Of a stretch of DNA of 64,000 bases, positions 54,187 to 61,952 are shown in pieces. Each line of letters starts with the position of its first letter. Position 1 is the stretch's first letter. The position numbers were made by a program, and so were the translations under genes. The notes beneath the pieces are model-generated. The model did not search any database. It had not been told where the DNA came from and saw nothing but the letters and a program-made list of their open reading frames with translations. Location: positions 930,001-994,000 of the forward strand of contig NZ_CP027774.1 in assembly GCF_003019815.1 (NCBI RefSeq). The letters run 5' to 3'. The stretch comes from Variovorax sp. PMC12. Its GTDB lineage: Bacteria > Pseudomonadota > Gammaproteobacteria > Burkholderiales > Burkholderiaceae_C.

Positions 54187-55664
54187 GGCGACACCTCGCG
54201 GTCGCCGGCTTCGACGTACGGCGGCAGCTCCGAGGGGGTCCATTCGTCGCCGTCGAGCTCGGGCTCGGCGTAGCGCTGCATGGCGGCGAAGTGCTGGCCG
54301 GCGTCCTCGCCCAGCAGCCTTGCCGCGAGGCCGCGTGCCAGGCGCTGGGCGCCGTCGGTGATCTGCGGGATGTCGCCGGCCGCGGCGCCGTGCGAGAGCG
54401 AGGCGGCATAGTTGAAGCAGTGCACGCGCTCCAGCCCGGGGCAGGCGCCGGGCGTCTTCTGCTGGAACTCGAACAGCGGCCCGAGGTCGGGGGATTCGGC
54501 GAGCTCGCTGTCGGCCATGCCTTCGGGCGGCGCGAAGCGGTCCTGCCAGACGCGCACCTGCGAAGAGAACGCGGCGAACTCGGGCCGCAGCGCCCAGTCG
54601 GTGCGAAAGCCCGTGCTGAACACGACGAAGTCGGCCGCCAGCGGGCCCTTGGCCGTGTCCAGCCGCAGCGCGCCGTCGGGCCGCTGCGCGGCACCGAGTA
54701 CCGGCGTGCCGAGCTGGAAATGCGCGTTCGCATGGCGCGACACGCGCAGCGTGCTGCCGTGCGGCGGCGGCACCTGCTGCACGTTGATGTAGTGGCGGAT
54801 GCGCCACTTCCATTCGTCGGGCAGTTGCCAGAAGCCGTGGACCATGCCCGGGCTGCCCGCGCCCTTGCCCTTGTTGACGCGCGGCAGGTCGGCGCGGCGG
54901 ATCAGCAGGTCGACGCGCGCGGCACCGGCCTCGAGCGCGCTCGCGGCGGCGTCCATCGCCGAGGCGCCGCCGCCGACCACGGCCACACGCTTGCCGCGCA
55001 GGCTTTCGGCGTCCCAGCGTTCGGACGAATGGGCCCAGCGATCGCGCGGCAGCGAAGCCGCCCAGTCGGGCACCCAGGCACCGCCGAGGCCGTCGCGGCC
55101 GGTCGCGAGCACGACGTGGCGCGCCTGCACGCTGTAGTGCCCGCCGCCCGCGGCGAGATCGGCCAGGTCGAGCTGCACCACGCCGTCGGCGCGCGGCAGC
55201 ACCGCCCTCACCTGCTGCTCGTTGCGCACGTCGAGCTCGAGCACGCGGCGGTACCAGCGCAGGTACTCGGCCCATTGCAGGCGCGGGATCTTGTCGAGCG
55301 CGTCCCAGGCCGCCAGGCCCCACTGCGCCTCGAACCAGGCGCGGAAGGTCAGCGCCGGCAGGCCCAGCGCGGGGCCGGTGAGCTCCTTGGGCGAGCGCAG
55401 CGTTTCCATGCGCGCGGTGGTGGCCCAGGGGCCTTCGAATCCGGCCGGCGAGCGGTCGTAGATGCGGGCGTGCACGCCCAGGTGCTTGAGCGTCGCGAGC
55501 AGCGCGAGGCCCGCCATGCCGCCGCCGACGATGGCGACGTCCAGCAGCGCATCGCCGTGCGCCGGGTTGGGGGGCACCCAGCGTTTTGCGGGCAGGCCGA
55601 GCCACGACAGGTCTTGCCGCAGGCGCGCTTCGAGCGCGGGAAGGCCGAGGGGTACGTTCGTCAC
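54183..55664 (-). CDS. FAD/NAD(P)-binding monooxygenase-like protein
   Basis: A 493-residue flavoprotein of the flavin-containing monooxygenase type. The FAD site is DVAIVGGGMAGLALLATLKH (about residues 47-66). The NADP site is RVAVVGGGASAMDAAASALE. FVVFSTGFRTDW is the FMO/NMO STGF motif. The segment FEGPWATTARMETLRSPKEL resembles the usual Trp and TLRSPK flavin-loop pattern. It is the first gene of the ABC operon and is adjacent to a LysR gene in the same direction. It may oxygenate the imported amine or sulfur compound and release H2O2, which would give a use for the AhpD-like protein. Confidence 0.85.
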   Translation of the reverse strand: MTNVPLGLPALEARLRQDLSWLGLPAKRWVPPNPAHGDALLDVAIVGGGMAGLALLATLKHLGVHARIYDRSPAGFEGPWATTARMETLRSPKELTGPALGLPALTFRAWFEAQWGLAAWDALDKIPRLQWAEYLRWYRRVLELDVRNEQQVRAVLPRADGVVQLDLADLAAGGGHYSVQARHVVLATGRDGLGGAWVPDWAASLPRDRWAHSSERWDAESLRGKRVAVVGGGASAMDAAASALEAGAARVDLLIRRADLPRVNKGKGAGSPGMVHGFWQLPDEWKWRIRHYINVQQVPPPHGSTLRVSRHANAHFQLGTPVLGAAQRPDGALRLDTAKGPLAADFVVFSTGFRTDWALRPEFAAFSSQVRVWQDRFAPPEGMADSELAESPDLGPLFEFQQKTPGACPGLERVHCFNYAASLSHGAAAGDIPQITDGAQRLARGLAARLLGEDAGQHFAAMQRYAEPELDGDEWTPSELPPYVEAGDREVSP

Positions 55665-55672
55665 AGGGGCTT

Positions 55673-56662
55673 TCAGGAAATGCTTTCTTCGTCCGCGGCG
55701 GCATCGCCGCCGCCGTACAGGGTGCGCAGCAGCGCCGCGTGCGCCGACACGTCGTGCTGCACGAAATGCGGCAGCTCGCTGGCGGCGGCCAGCAGGGCAT
55801 CGATCAGCGCGCGCACCGGCGCCGTGATCGGCTTGGCCTGCGGCGTGACCACGCCAAAGACGAAGGGAATGTCGGTATCCAGCGGCCGCACGGCCAGGCC
55901 TTCGAGCGGCGCGCCGCAGGCGGTCAGCGGCTCCAGCACGGCCACGCCGAGCCCGGCGCGGGCCAGCGCCTGGGCGTTGACCGAAGAATTGGTCTCGATC
56001 AGCGCGTCGCGCCGCGCCGGCGAATGGCCGGCGCGCGCCAGCGTGGCGTCGAGCCGGTGGCGCAGGCGGAACGGGTTGCTCATCGTGATGATGCGGCGCT
56101 GCGCCAGCGCCTCCAGCGGCACGACCTCGAGCGCCGCCAGCGGATCGTCCTGCGGCAGCACGGCCACGCAGGGCATCTGTCCGATCCAGTGCACTTCGAG
56201 CCCGCGGTGCTCCAGCGGCAGGCTGCTCGCGCCGAGCTGCGCCGCGCCGCTGAGCACCGCGTGCACGACCTGTTCGGCCGAGGCACTGCGCAGCTGGATG
56301 GGCATGGTGCCGGCCTGCGCCTCCATTTGCCGCAATGCCCGCGGCAGCAGCCCGAGCGCCAGCGCGGAGGTGGCGGCCAGCAGCAGCGGCTGGGCATTGC
56401 CGCGCGCGATCTCGGCCGCGCGCAAGTGGATCTGCTGCAGGCTGCCGAGGGCGCGGTCTACATCTTCATAGAGCAGGAAACCCTGCTCCGTCGGCGTCAC
56501 CCGGGGTCCGTGGCGGGTGAACAACGCATAGCCGATCTCGGCTTCGAGTTCCTGCACCAGGCGCGACACCGCCGGCTGCGAGCGCGCCAGCAGCCGGGCG
56601 GCGCCCGTGACGCTGCCGGTCGACATGACGGCGGCGAAGGCTTCAAGCTGCCGGAGTTCCAT
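55673..56662 (-). CDS. LysR-family transcriptional regulator
   Basis: A 329-residue LysR-type regulator. MELRQLEAFAAVMSTGSVTG and AARLLARSQPAVSRLVQELE form the winged HTH (residues 1-60). The effector-binding domain runs from about residue 90 to 295. It lies 8 nt upstream of the flavoprotein gene on the same strand, so regulator and transporter genes form one unit, unlike the usual divergent layout. The promoter must be in the 147-bp region before 56810, where ATGAAG (56689-56694) and CTTCAT (56719-56724) make a loose inverted repeat. It probably senses the compound carried by the ABC system. Confidence 0.92.
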   Translation of the reverse strand: MELRQLEAFAAVMSTGSVTGAARLLARSQPAVSRLVQELEAEIGYALFTRHGPRVTPTEQGFLLYEDVDRALGSLQQIHLRAAEIARGNAQPLLLAATSALALGLLPRALRQMEAQAGTMPIQLRSASAEQVVHAVLSGAAQLGASSLPLEHRGLEVHWIGQMPCVAVLPQDDPLAALEVVPLEALAQRRIITMSNPFRLRHRLDATLARAGHSPARRDALIETNSSVNAQALARAGLGVAVLEPLTACGAPLEGLAVRPLDTDIPFVFGVVTPQAKPITAPVRALIDALLAAASELPHFVQHDVSAHAALLRTLYGGGDAAADEESIS

Positions 56663-56770
56663 GGGATTCAGTATCCATTTTCATCATCATGAAGCATTTA
56701 GCATGTGAATTGCAAATACTTCATCCGCATGAGCTTAGATGCGGGGTTTCTAAGCGCGCTGCTTTCGGAG

Positions 56771-56788
56771 AATGGCTAAAATGGCTAA
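56771..56788 (+). promoter_or_regulatory. Tandem 9-bp repeat before the antitoxin gene
   Basis: AATGGCTAA is repeated without a gap (56771-56779 and 56780-56788), 21 bp before the antitoxin start. Antitoxins of this type repress their own operon from repeats at this position, so it is a candidate operator. Confidence 0.45.
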
Positions 56789-56809
56789 TCCTCCCATTCA
56801 AGCCCAATC

Positions 56810-57079
56810 ATGCAAGTCAGTGCTACGGATGCCAAAAACCGTTTTGGCTACTACCTGAGTCAGGCAGAGTGCGAGCCCGTGCAGGTGATGAAGAACGACC
56901 GCGTCGCAGTCGTGATGGTCTCGGCCGCCCGTTATGCCGAACTCGAGGCGCTGGAACGGACGAAGACGCTCGGCCAGCGAAAGCGCGAATTCAATGAAAC
57001 CTATGCGGAATGGATTGCCGCCCAGAACGGACTCATTGATCGCGTGGGCGTTTTCGGCGAGGACTACCGTCCCTGGTGA
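56810..57079 (+). CDS. Antitoxin with Phd/YefM N-terminus and CcdA-like C-terminus
   Basis: An 89-residue antitoxin. Residues 1-49 (MQVSATDAKNRFGYYLSQAE, then VQVMKNDRVAVVMVSAARYA) match the Phd/YefM DNA-binding and dimerisation fold. The tail does not look Phd-like. AAQNGLIDRVGVFGEDYRPW aligns with the end of chromosomal CcdA (ALNQLADETGCFSDEYRSF, from memory), sharing A, N, L, D, G, F, Y and R at matching positions. This fits a modular antitoxin whose tail neutralises CcdB. The toxin gene starts 12 nt downstream. A tandem repeat just upstream suggests autorepression. Confidence 0.82.
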   Translation: MQVSATDAKNRFGYYLSQAECEPVQVMKNDRVAVVMVSAARYAELEALERTKTLGQRKREFNETYAEWIAAQNGLIDRVGVFGEDYRPW

Positions 57080-57091
57080 GGGGATCGCGCG

Positions 57092-57409
57092 ATGGCCCAG
57101 TTCGACGTCTATGCCAATCCGTCCAAGACCCAGCGTGGCGAAATTCCCTGGATGGTGGACATCCAGAGCGACATCCTCGACAAGCTCCCGACTCGCCTCG
57201 TGATACCGCTGGCACTGCGTGCCCACATGCCGGAGGCGATACCGCGGTCTCTTTGCCCGATCATTGGCTGGAACGGATCGACGCTGGTGGCATTGCCGCA
57301 TCTGGCTGCACCCTTTCGGGTCAAGGATCTGGGTCCCGTCCAGGGCAGCTTGCGGCCGCAGGCGAACGATTTCGTGGCCGCGCTAGGTGCGGTAATCAGC
57401 GGCATCTGA
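57092..57409 (+). CDS. CcdB-family toxin (gyrase poison)
   Basis: A 105-residue CcdB-like toxin. MAQFDVYANPSKTQRGEIPW, then MVDIQSDILDKLPTRLVIPL, align with the F-plasmid protein ([20 protein letters not shown], from memory). CcdB binds GyrA and blocks DNA gyrase; its last three residues, Trp-Gly-Ile, are important for killing. Here the end reads VISGI, so Gly-Ile remain and Trp is replaced by Ser. Toxicity may be altered, though chromosomal relatives vary here too. It follows the antitoxin by 12 nt in the standard order. The region is less GC-rich than its surroundings, in line with acquisition. Confidence 0.88.
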   Translation: MAQFDVYANPSKTQRGEIPWMVDIQSDILDKLPTRLVIPLALRAHMPEAIPRSLCPIIGWNGSTLVALPHLAAPFRVKDLGPVQGSLRPQANDFVAALGAVISGI

Positions 57410-57476
57410 GTCGACTCTGCGGCACGACACCGCGAGCGCGCGAAAAAGCTTCCAGCCGCGCATGGCGGCGGCAGTC

Positions 57477-57512
57477 GCCCGCCGCTCCGAGAGGACGGCG
57501 GGCCTTCTTCTT
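57477..57512 (+). terminator. Terminator after the toxin gene
   Basis: GCCCGCCG (57477-57484) and CGGCGGGC (57496-57503) form an 8-bp stem with an 11-nt loop, followed by CTTCTTCTTC. It lies 68 nt after the toxin stop, between convergent genes. Confidence 0.5.
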
Positions 57513-57535
57513 CGCGGGGCAGACCTGCATCGAGC

Positions 57536-57814
57536 TCAGGATGACGATTGGATGTGCCGTTCCTTTCCGTTGCCGGCGCCGCTCGTCATTCGCTTCTGCT
57601 TCTTCGCCTCTCGGATCTCTTCGCTTATGCGGTGAAGCAGATAGCTCCCGCAGCACAGATGGCCAATGGTCACGAAGATCGCGATCACGGCAAACACCGG
57701 GTCCTGATTGATGCCCGACTTCGGGTCCAGCAGCGTCAGACACAGCGCCAACAGGATGAAGACCCAGGCGATCGAGGCGACGCCGGCGTGGATGCAGGTC
57801 CAGAGTTTTTTCAT
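57536..57814 (-). CDS. Small two-helix membrane protein
   Basis: A 92-residue hypothetical inner-membrane protein. Two hydrophobic helices (about residues 3-27, ending VFILLALCLTLL, and about 42-65, ending HLCCGSYLLHRI) are joined by a short polar loop. A basic, polar tail follows (EEIREAKKQKR). The start at 57814 is chosen because MKKLWTCIHAG begins the first helix; open frame upstream overlaps the protease gene. It lies 11 nt after the FtsH-like gene on the same strand, so it is probably co-expressed and may be a partner or substrate of the protease. No family was recognised. Confidence 0.6.
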   Translation of the reverse strand: MKKLWTCIHAGVASIAWVFILLALCLTLLDPKSGINQDPVFAVIAIFVTIGHLCCGSYLLHRISEEIREAKKQKRMTSGAGNGKERHIQSSS

Positions 57815-57825
57815 GGCGGCCACTT

Positions 57826-59682
57826 TCAGGCGATTGCCCGCGAGCCGGGCGAGGCGGCGGTACGGGAGGCCTCCGGGCTTTCGACCAGAGCCAGCAGTTC
57901 GGCCTCGTCGAGCGTCTCCTTGCTCATCAATGCGCGCACGCACCGCTCCAGGATCTCGCGCCGCTCACGCAGCAGCTGGGTTGCGCGTTTCGTCTCTTGC
58001 TCGATCAGGCCCCGGACCGCGTCGTCGATGCGCTGGGCGGTTTTTTCGCCGGCGGCCGAAGACGTGGCGGCAAAAGCCGCATCGGTCGGCGAGTCCATGA
58101 AGCGGGATCGCTGCTCCAGATAGACCACGGCACCCAGGCCGCTGTCCATGCCGTAGCGCAGCACCATGTCGCGCGCTAGGTTCGTCGCCTTGACCAGGTC
58201 GTCCGCCGCCCCGGTTGTGGGCTCGCCGAACACGAGCTGTTCGGCTGCCCGGCCGCCGAGGAGCACGGCAAGCCTGTCCAGCAGCTCCCCTCGCCGCAGC
58301 AGATGCCGGTCTTCCGAGGGACGCTGCAGCGTGTAGCCCAGCGCGCCGATGCCGTGCGGCACGATCGACACCTTGTGGACCTTGTCGGCCCCCGGCAGGG
58401 CCAGTGCGGTCAGCGCGTGGCCGAGTTCGTGGGTGGCCGCGAGCTCGCGCTCGTGCGGCCCCAGGATGCGGGTCTTTCTTTCGATGCCGGCGACGATGCG
58501 CTCGATCGCCTGCGTGAAGTCCGGCATTGCCACTGCGTCGGCGTTGCGCCGCGTGGCAATCAAGGCAGCCTCGTTGACCAGGTTCGCGAGGTCCGCACCG
58601 GCGAATCCCACGGTGATGGCGGCGACCTGGTCGAGGTCGACGTGCGCGTCGAGCCGCACCTTGCGCACGTGCACCTTCAGTATCTCCGCCCGCCCGATCC
58701 GATCCGGCCTGTCGACCAGCACCTGGCGGTCGAATCGCCCCGCGCGAAGCAGCGCCGGATCCAGCGTCTCCGGACGGTTCGTGGCGGCGAGCAGGACGAC
58801 GCCAACGCTCGGATCGAATCCATCGAGCTCCACCAGCAGTTGATTGAGCGTCTGCTCGCGCTCGTCCTGTCCGCCGGCCATCGGGAAGGCCGTGCGGGCC
58901 CTTCCGAGCGCGTCCAGTTCATCGATGAAGATGATCGCGGGCGCATTCGCGCGGGCCTGCTCGAAGAGATCGCGCACCCGCGCCGCGCCCACCCCGACGA
59001 ACATCTCGATGAACTCGGAACCGCTGATCGAGAAGAAGGACACTTGCGCCTCGCCCGCCACGGCGCGCGCCAGCAAGGTCTTGCCGGTGCCGGTCGGCCC
59101 CATCAGGAGCACGCCCCTGGGCATGCGTGCACCCAGCCGGGCGTGCTCCTTCGGGTTCTTGAGGAAATCGACGATCTCCTGCAGCTCGAACTTCGCCTCG
59201 TCGACCCCGGCCACGTCGTCGAAGCGCACGCCCGTGCTCTTCTCCATGTAGATTCTTGCCTTGCTCTTCCCTATGCCCAGCAGCCCCCCGCCGAGCCCTC
59301 CGCCCGTTCGCCGCAGCATGAAGCTCCATATGCCAAGGAGGAGGAGCGCTGGAAGAATCCAGGAGAACAGACTCTGAAGCCAGCTTGCGCTGCGCACCCG
59401 CTCGTAGGGAACGCCGAAAGCTGCGAGGCGCTGCGCCGTTTGCGGCTCCACCATGGTCGCCATGACCGTGTCTTTGCCCTTGTCGGGAATCTTCAGCCGT
59501 CCGGTGATGATCGAATCGCCGAGCGCGACTTCCGCGATTCGCCCTTCCTTCAACAGCTCCTCGAAGGCGCTGTAGGGGACCATCTCCACGCTGCGGCTCT
59601 GGCTCCAGTAGTCCCATGCGAGCGCAATCAGCCAGATCGCGACAAGCACGGTTGCCAGGTTGAGGTGTTTCCGGTTCTTCAT
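57826..59682 (-). CDS. FtsH-like ATP-dependent zinc metalloprotease (paralogue)
   Basis: A 618-residue membrane AAA+ protease. Two N-terminal helices (about 9-24 and 103-122) flank a periplasmic domain. The AAA module has Walker A GPTGTGKT (195-202), pore motif FVG (228-230), Walker B IFIDELDA (251-258) and second region RAGRFDRQVLVDRPD. The zinc site is HELGH (418-422), and GRAAEQLVFGEPTTGAADDL supplies the third ligand region. Walker A has Thr where housekeeping FtsH has Pro, and the zinc motif is preceded by AAT, not the usual AYHEAGH context. This, and the lack of the usual rlmE (ftsJ) neighbour, suggest a second, specialised FtsH. It degrades membrane or damaged proteins. Confidence 0.9.
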   Translation of the reverse strand: MKNRKHLNLATVLVAIWLIALAWDYWSQSRSVEMVPYSAFEELLKEGRIAEVALGDSIITGRLKIPDKGKDTVMATMVEPQTAQRLAAFGVPYERVRSASWLQSLFSWILPALLLLGIWSFMLRRTGGGLGGGLLGIGKSKARIYMEKSTGVRFDDVAGVDEAKFELQEIVDFLKNPKEHARLGARMPRGVLLMGPTGTGKTLLARAVAGEAQVSFFSISGSEFIEMFVGVGAARVRDLFEQARANAPAIIFIDELDALGRARTAFPMAGGQDEREQTLNQLLVELDGFDPSVGVVLLAATNRPETLDPALLRAGRFDRQVLVDRPDRIGRAEILKVHVRKVRLDAHVDLDQVAAITVGFAGADLANLVNEAALIATRRNADAVAMPDFTQAIERIVAGIERKTRILGPHERELAATHELGHALTALALPGADKVHKVSIVPHGIGALGYTLQRPSEDRHLLRRGELLDRLAVLLGGRAAEQLVFGEPTTGAADDLVKATNLARDMVLRYGMDSGLGAVVYLEQRSRFMDSPTDAAFAATSSAAGEKTAQRIDDAVRGLIEQETKRATQLLRERREILERCVRALMSKETLDEAELLALVESPEASRTAASPGSRAIA

Positions 59683-60034
59683 TTCGCTATGGGCTGCGCG
59701 GACGCAGATTCTTCAGGCTGGCGTCGGCGTCGTTGGCCTGCGACGATGGAAGCCCAGCATCGCGCAATGCCTGGCGCCGCGCCTTGATGCAGCGCAATGC
59801 GCCAGGCATGTCGCCGTTCCAGGATGGTCCGGACGCCGCCTGCGCACGCTCGAACCTGTGAAGGTGACTTGAAGAATGCTCTTTGCCAATCGTCTCGACG
59901 CGGATACAACTTGGCTCAACTATTTTCCATTCTGAAGACTAGATTCATTCTTTCGGGGAGAAATCGGCCACGCGGCTACGGCATATGAGCGGTATCGATC
60001 GCAGCAGCGCTTGGTTTGTAGTGGAAGGTTCTCC
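59683..60034. other. 352-bp divergent intergenic region
   Basis: Promoter region between the FtsH-like gene and the histidine-kinase-like gene. It holds a hairpin (59767-59809) with a repeated GCGCAATGC and an AT-rich stretch (59915-59960). ORFs here are short and overlap each other, and none is credible. Confidence 0.6.
59762..59809. repeat. Long-loop inverted repeat with internal direct repeat
   Basis: ATGCCTGGCGC (59767-59777) and GCGCCAGGCAT (59799-59809) are perfect 11-bp arms with a 21-nt loop. GCGCAATGC occurs directly at 59762-59770 and 59792-59800. It could be a regulator site or an RNA structure in the ftsH-like leader. Confidence 0.45.
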
Positions 60035-60754
60035 ATGGAACTCCAGGCAAGCAGTTCTGACCGGGAGTTGGCTGGCGAGGCCAGCAGGGTGCTTGAAGAG
60101 TTCGCTGCCGGCATGCGCGGCGTGCTGCAACGGCTGCAGGCCGCAGCGAACTCCGGGCAACACGAGGATCAGGAATTCTTCGTGCTTCGACTGAAAGGGA
60201 TGGTCCACCATGGCGAGCGCCTGGCCAGGCATCTGCAGGCCTACGCGGGCCTGCAGCCGCTGACTCCCACCAGGCTGGAAACCCTCCCCTTCCTGTGCGA
60301 CCTGGCGCACATGCTTCGTCGAGTGCTCGACGATCGCATCAGCGTTTCTGTCGTGGTCGGCCATGACTGCCCGTCTTGCCATGCCGACGGCGACGCACTC
60401 GAAGAGGCGCTGATGCACCTCGTGGTCAACGCCTGCGAAGCCATGCCCAAGGGCGGACGGTTGCTGCTGTCCGCCAGGGCGGACACGGCGCCGGATGGCC
60501 GCCCCGCGGTGGCCGTGTCCGTCTCGGACAACGGCATAGGCATGTCGCCGGACTTCGCACGACGCGCCGTCCAGCCGTTCGTCACCACCAAGAGCGGCCG
60601 GGCGGATGCCGGAATGGGCCTGGCGGCCGTCGATGGCTTCGCTCGGCAATCGGGTGGTCATCTGACGCTTTTTTCCCAGGTAGGCACCGGCGTGACCGCC
60701 ACCCTGAGCCTGCCGCGTTGCATGCCGGATTACTCGCCGCCGTTCGACGTTTGA
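60035..60754 (+). CDS. Histidine-kinase-like ATPase lacking the phospho-acceptor histidine
   Basis: A 239-residue soluble protein. The second half is a normal HATPase domain: EALMHLVVNACEAMPKGG (N box), VSDNGIGMSPDF (G1) and GRADAGMGLAAVDGFARQSG (G2). The first half resembles the dimerisation domain of NtrB-like kinases: VHHGERLARHLQAYAGLQPL matches the usual RGAxLTRQLLAFSRRQPL. The acceptor motif HDFNN is replaced by EEFAA at residues 21-25. It therefore may bind ATP without self-phosphorylation, or phosphorylate another protein. There is no membrane segment, sensor domain or receiver. The ATG at 60035 follows GGAAGGTTCTCC. Confidence 0.78.
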   Translation: MELQASSSDRELAGEASRVLEEFAAGMRGVLQRLQAAANSGQHEDQEFFVLRLKGMVHHGERLARHLQAYAGLQPLTPTRLETLPFLCDLAHMLRRVLDDRISVSVVVGHDCPSCHADGDALEEALMHLVVNACEAMPKGGRLLLSARADTAPDGRPAVAVSVSDNGIGMSPDFARRAVQPFVTTKSGRADAGMGLAAVDGFARQSGGHLTLFSQVGTGVTATLSLPRCMPDYSPPFDV

Positions 60755-60813
60755 TGTCTCCGGTCCCGCGCGCGGTGGCGCGGCAGACGATGCGCCCTAT
60801 CTCGGCGCAGCGG

Positions 60814-61944
60814 TCATGCCATGAGGCTGATGGACTTGCGAAAGCGCAGCAGCGCCGCGCTGAACATCAGGCCGCCGAAGACGGCCAGCATGGCGAACTG
60901 CGGCCACACCACGGCCAGGCCCGCGCCGCGAAAGAGGATCGCCTGACCCGCCAGCACGAAGTGCGTGGTCGGCGCGGCCAGCATCACTTCCTGGACGAAC
61001 CGCGGCATGCTCTCGCGCGGCGTGCTCCCTCCGGAAAGCATCTCCAGCGGCACCAGGACCAGCACCACCAGCATGCCGAACCGCGGCATCGACCGGGCCA
61101 CGGTGGCCAGGAAGATTCCCATCGAGGTGGTCGCGAACAGAAGCAGTGCCGTGGCCGCCATGAACAACGCCACCGAGCCTTCGATCGGCACGTGCAGCGC
61201 CCCCCGCACGACGACCGCCAGTGCAACGCCCACCGCGATCATCACCACCAGCCCCATCGACCAGACTTTGGCCAGCATGATTTCGGCAGGGGTGACAGGC
61301 ATGACCAGCAGGTGCTCGATGGTCCCATGCTCACGCTCACGGATCAGGGCGGCACCGGTCAGGATGATCGAAAGCATCGTGATGTTGTTGATGAGTTCCG
61401 AGAGCGAGCCGAACCAGGCTTCCTCGAGGTTCGGGTTGAACCGCATGCGCATGGCGAGTTCGACCGGCGCCGCCGTGTCGCCGCGAAAGCGCTGCACGAA
61501 TTCCGCGACCTCCGCGGCCGTGATCTGCTGGATGTAGGTGCTGCCGGTGAATGCCTGGCTCATCCGCGTCGCGTCCACGTTCAGCTGGGCCACCGGTGAC
61601 CGGCCGGCCAGCACGTCGGCCTGGAAACCGGGTGGAATGTCGAGCACGAAGGTCTGCCGGCCGCTGTCCATCACTGCGTCCACCTCGGCCAGCGAGATCA
61701 GCGTGGGCGTCTTGAAATGCGGTGGATAGAAAGCCGCGATGATGCGCGCCGACAGCGGGGATGCATCCTCGTCCACGATGGCGATGGCCGCATGGTGCAG
61801 GCTCTCGGGCATCGCCGTGGCTGCGATATAGATGGCCGCGGTGAACGAGTAGATGATCAGAACCAGCATCGTGGGGTCGCGCAGCAGGCTCCACAGCTCC
61901 TTCACGCCGAGGCGAAGCACGTTCGAGGGCGATGGCAGTCTCAT
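60814..61944 (-). CDS. ABC-2 type export permease (YhhJ-like)
   Basis: A 376-residue inner-membrane permease. One N-terminal helix (PTMLVLIIYSFTAAIYIAAT) is followed by a large external domain of about 150 residues. Five more helices follow after INNITMLSIILTGAALIRE. The block REREHGTIEHLLVMPVTPAE is the ABC-2 signature. The start at 61944 gives MRLPSPSNVLRLGVKELWSL, normal for YhhJ/YbhR proteins. It lies 8 nt after the RbbA-like gene. These permeases pair with fused ATPase-permeases and an HlyD-type adaptor for export; the adaptor gene would lie beyond the right edge. Confidence 0.9.
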   Translation of the reverse strand: MRLPSPSNVLRLGVKELWSLLRDPTMLVLIIYSFTAAIYIAATAMPESLHHAAIAIVDEDASPLSARIIAAFYPPHFKTPTLISLAEVDAVMDSGRQTFVLDIPPGFQADVLAGRSPVAQLNVDATRMSQAFTGSTYIQQITAAEVAEFVQRFRGDTAAPVELAMRMRFNPNLEEAWFGSLSELINNITMLSIILTGAALIREREHGTIEHLLVMPVTPAEIMLAKVWSMGLVVMIAVGVALAVVVRGALHVPIEGSVALFMAATALLLFATTSMGIFLATVARSMPRFGMLVVLVLVPLEMLSGGSTPRESMPRFVQEVMLAAPTTHFVLAGQAILFRGAGLAVVWPQFAMLAVFGGLMFSAALLRFRKSISLMA

Positions 61945-61952
61945 GGCACGGC

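Noticed and set aside
56689..56724. ATGAAG/CTTCAT inverted repeat as a LysR box
   Set aside because: The arms are 24 bp apart and there is no clear T-N11-A motif, so it is mentioned only in the regulator entry.
59683..59720. Heat-shock sigma32-type promoter before the FtsH-like gene
   Set aside because: A CTGAAG and a CCCAT can be picked out, but spacing and sequence are poor and the -10 would lie almost on the start codon.
59679..59909. Small open frames in the FtsH/kinase intergenic region
   Set aside because: They overlap each other, lack ribosome sites and have the composition of non-coding GC-rich sequence.
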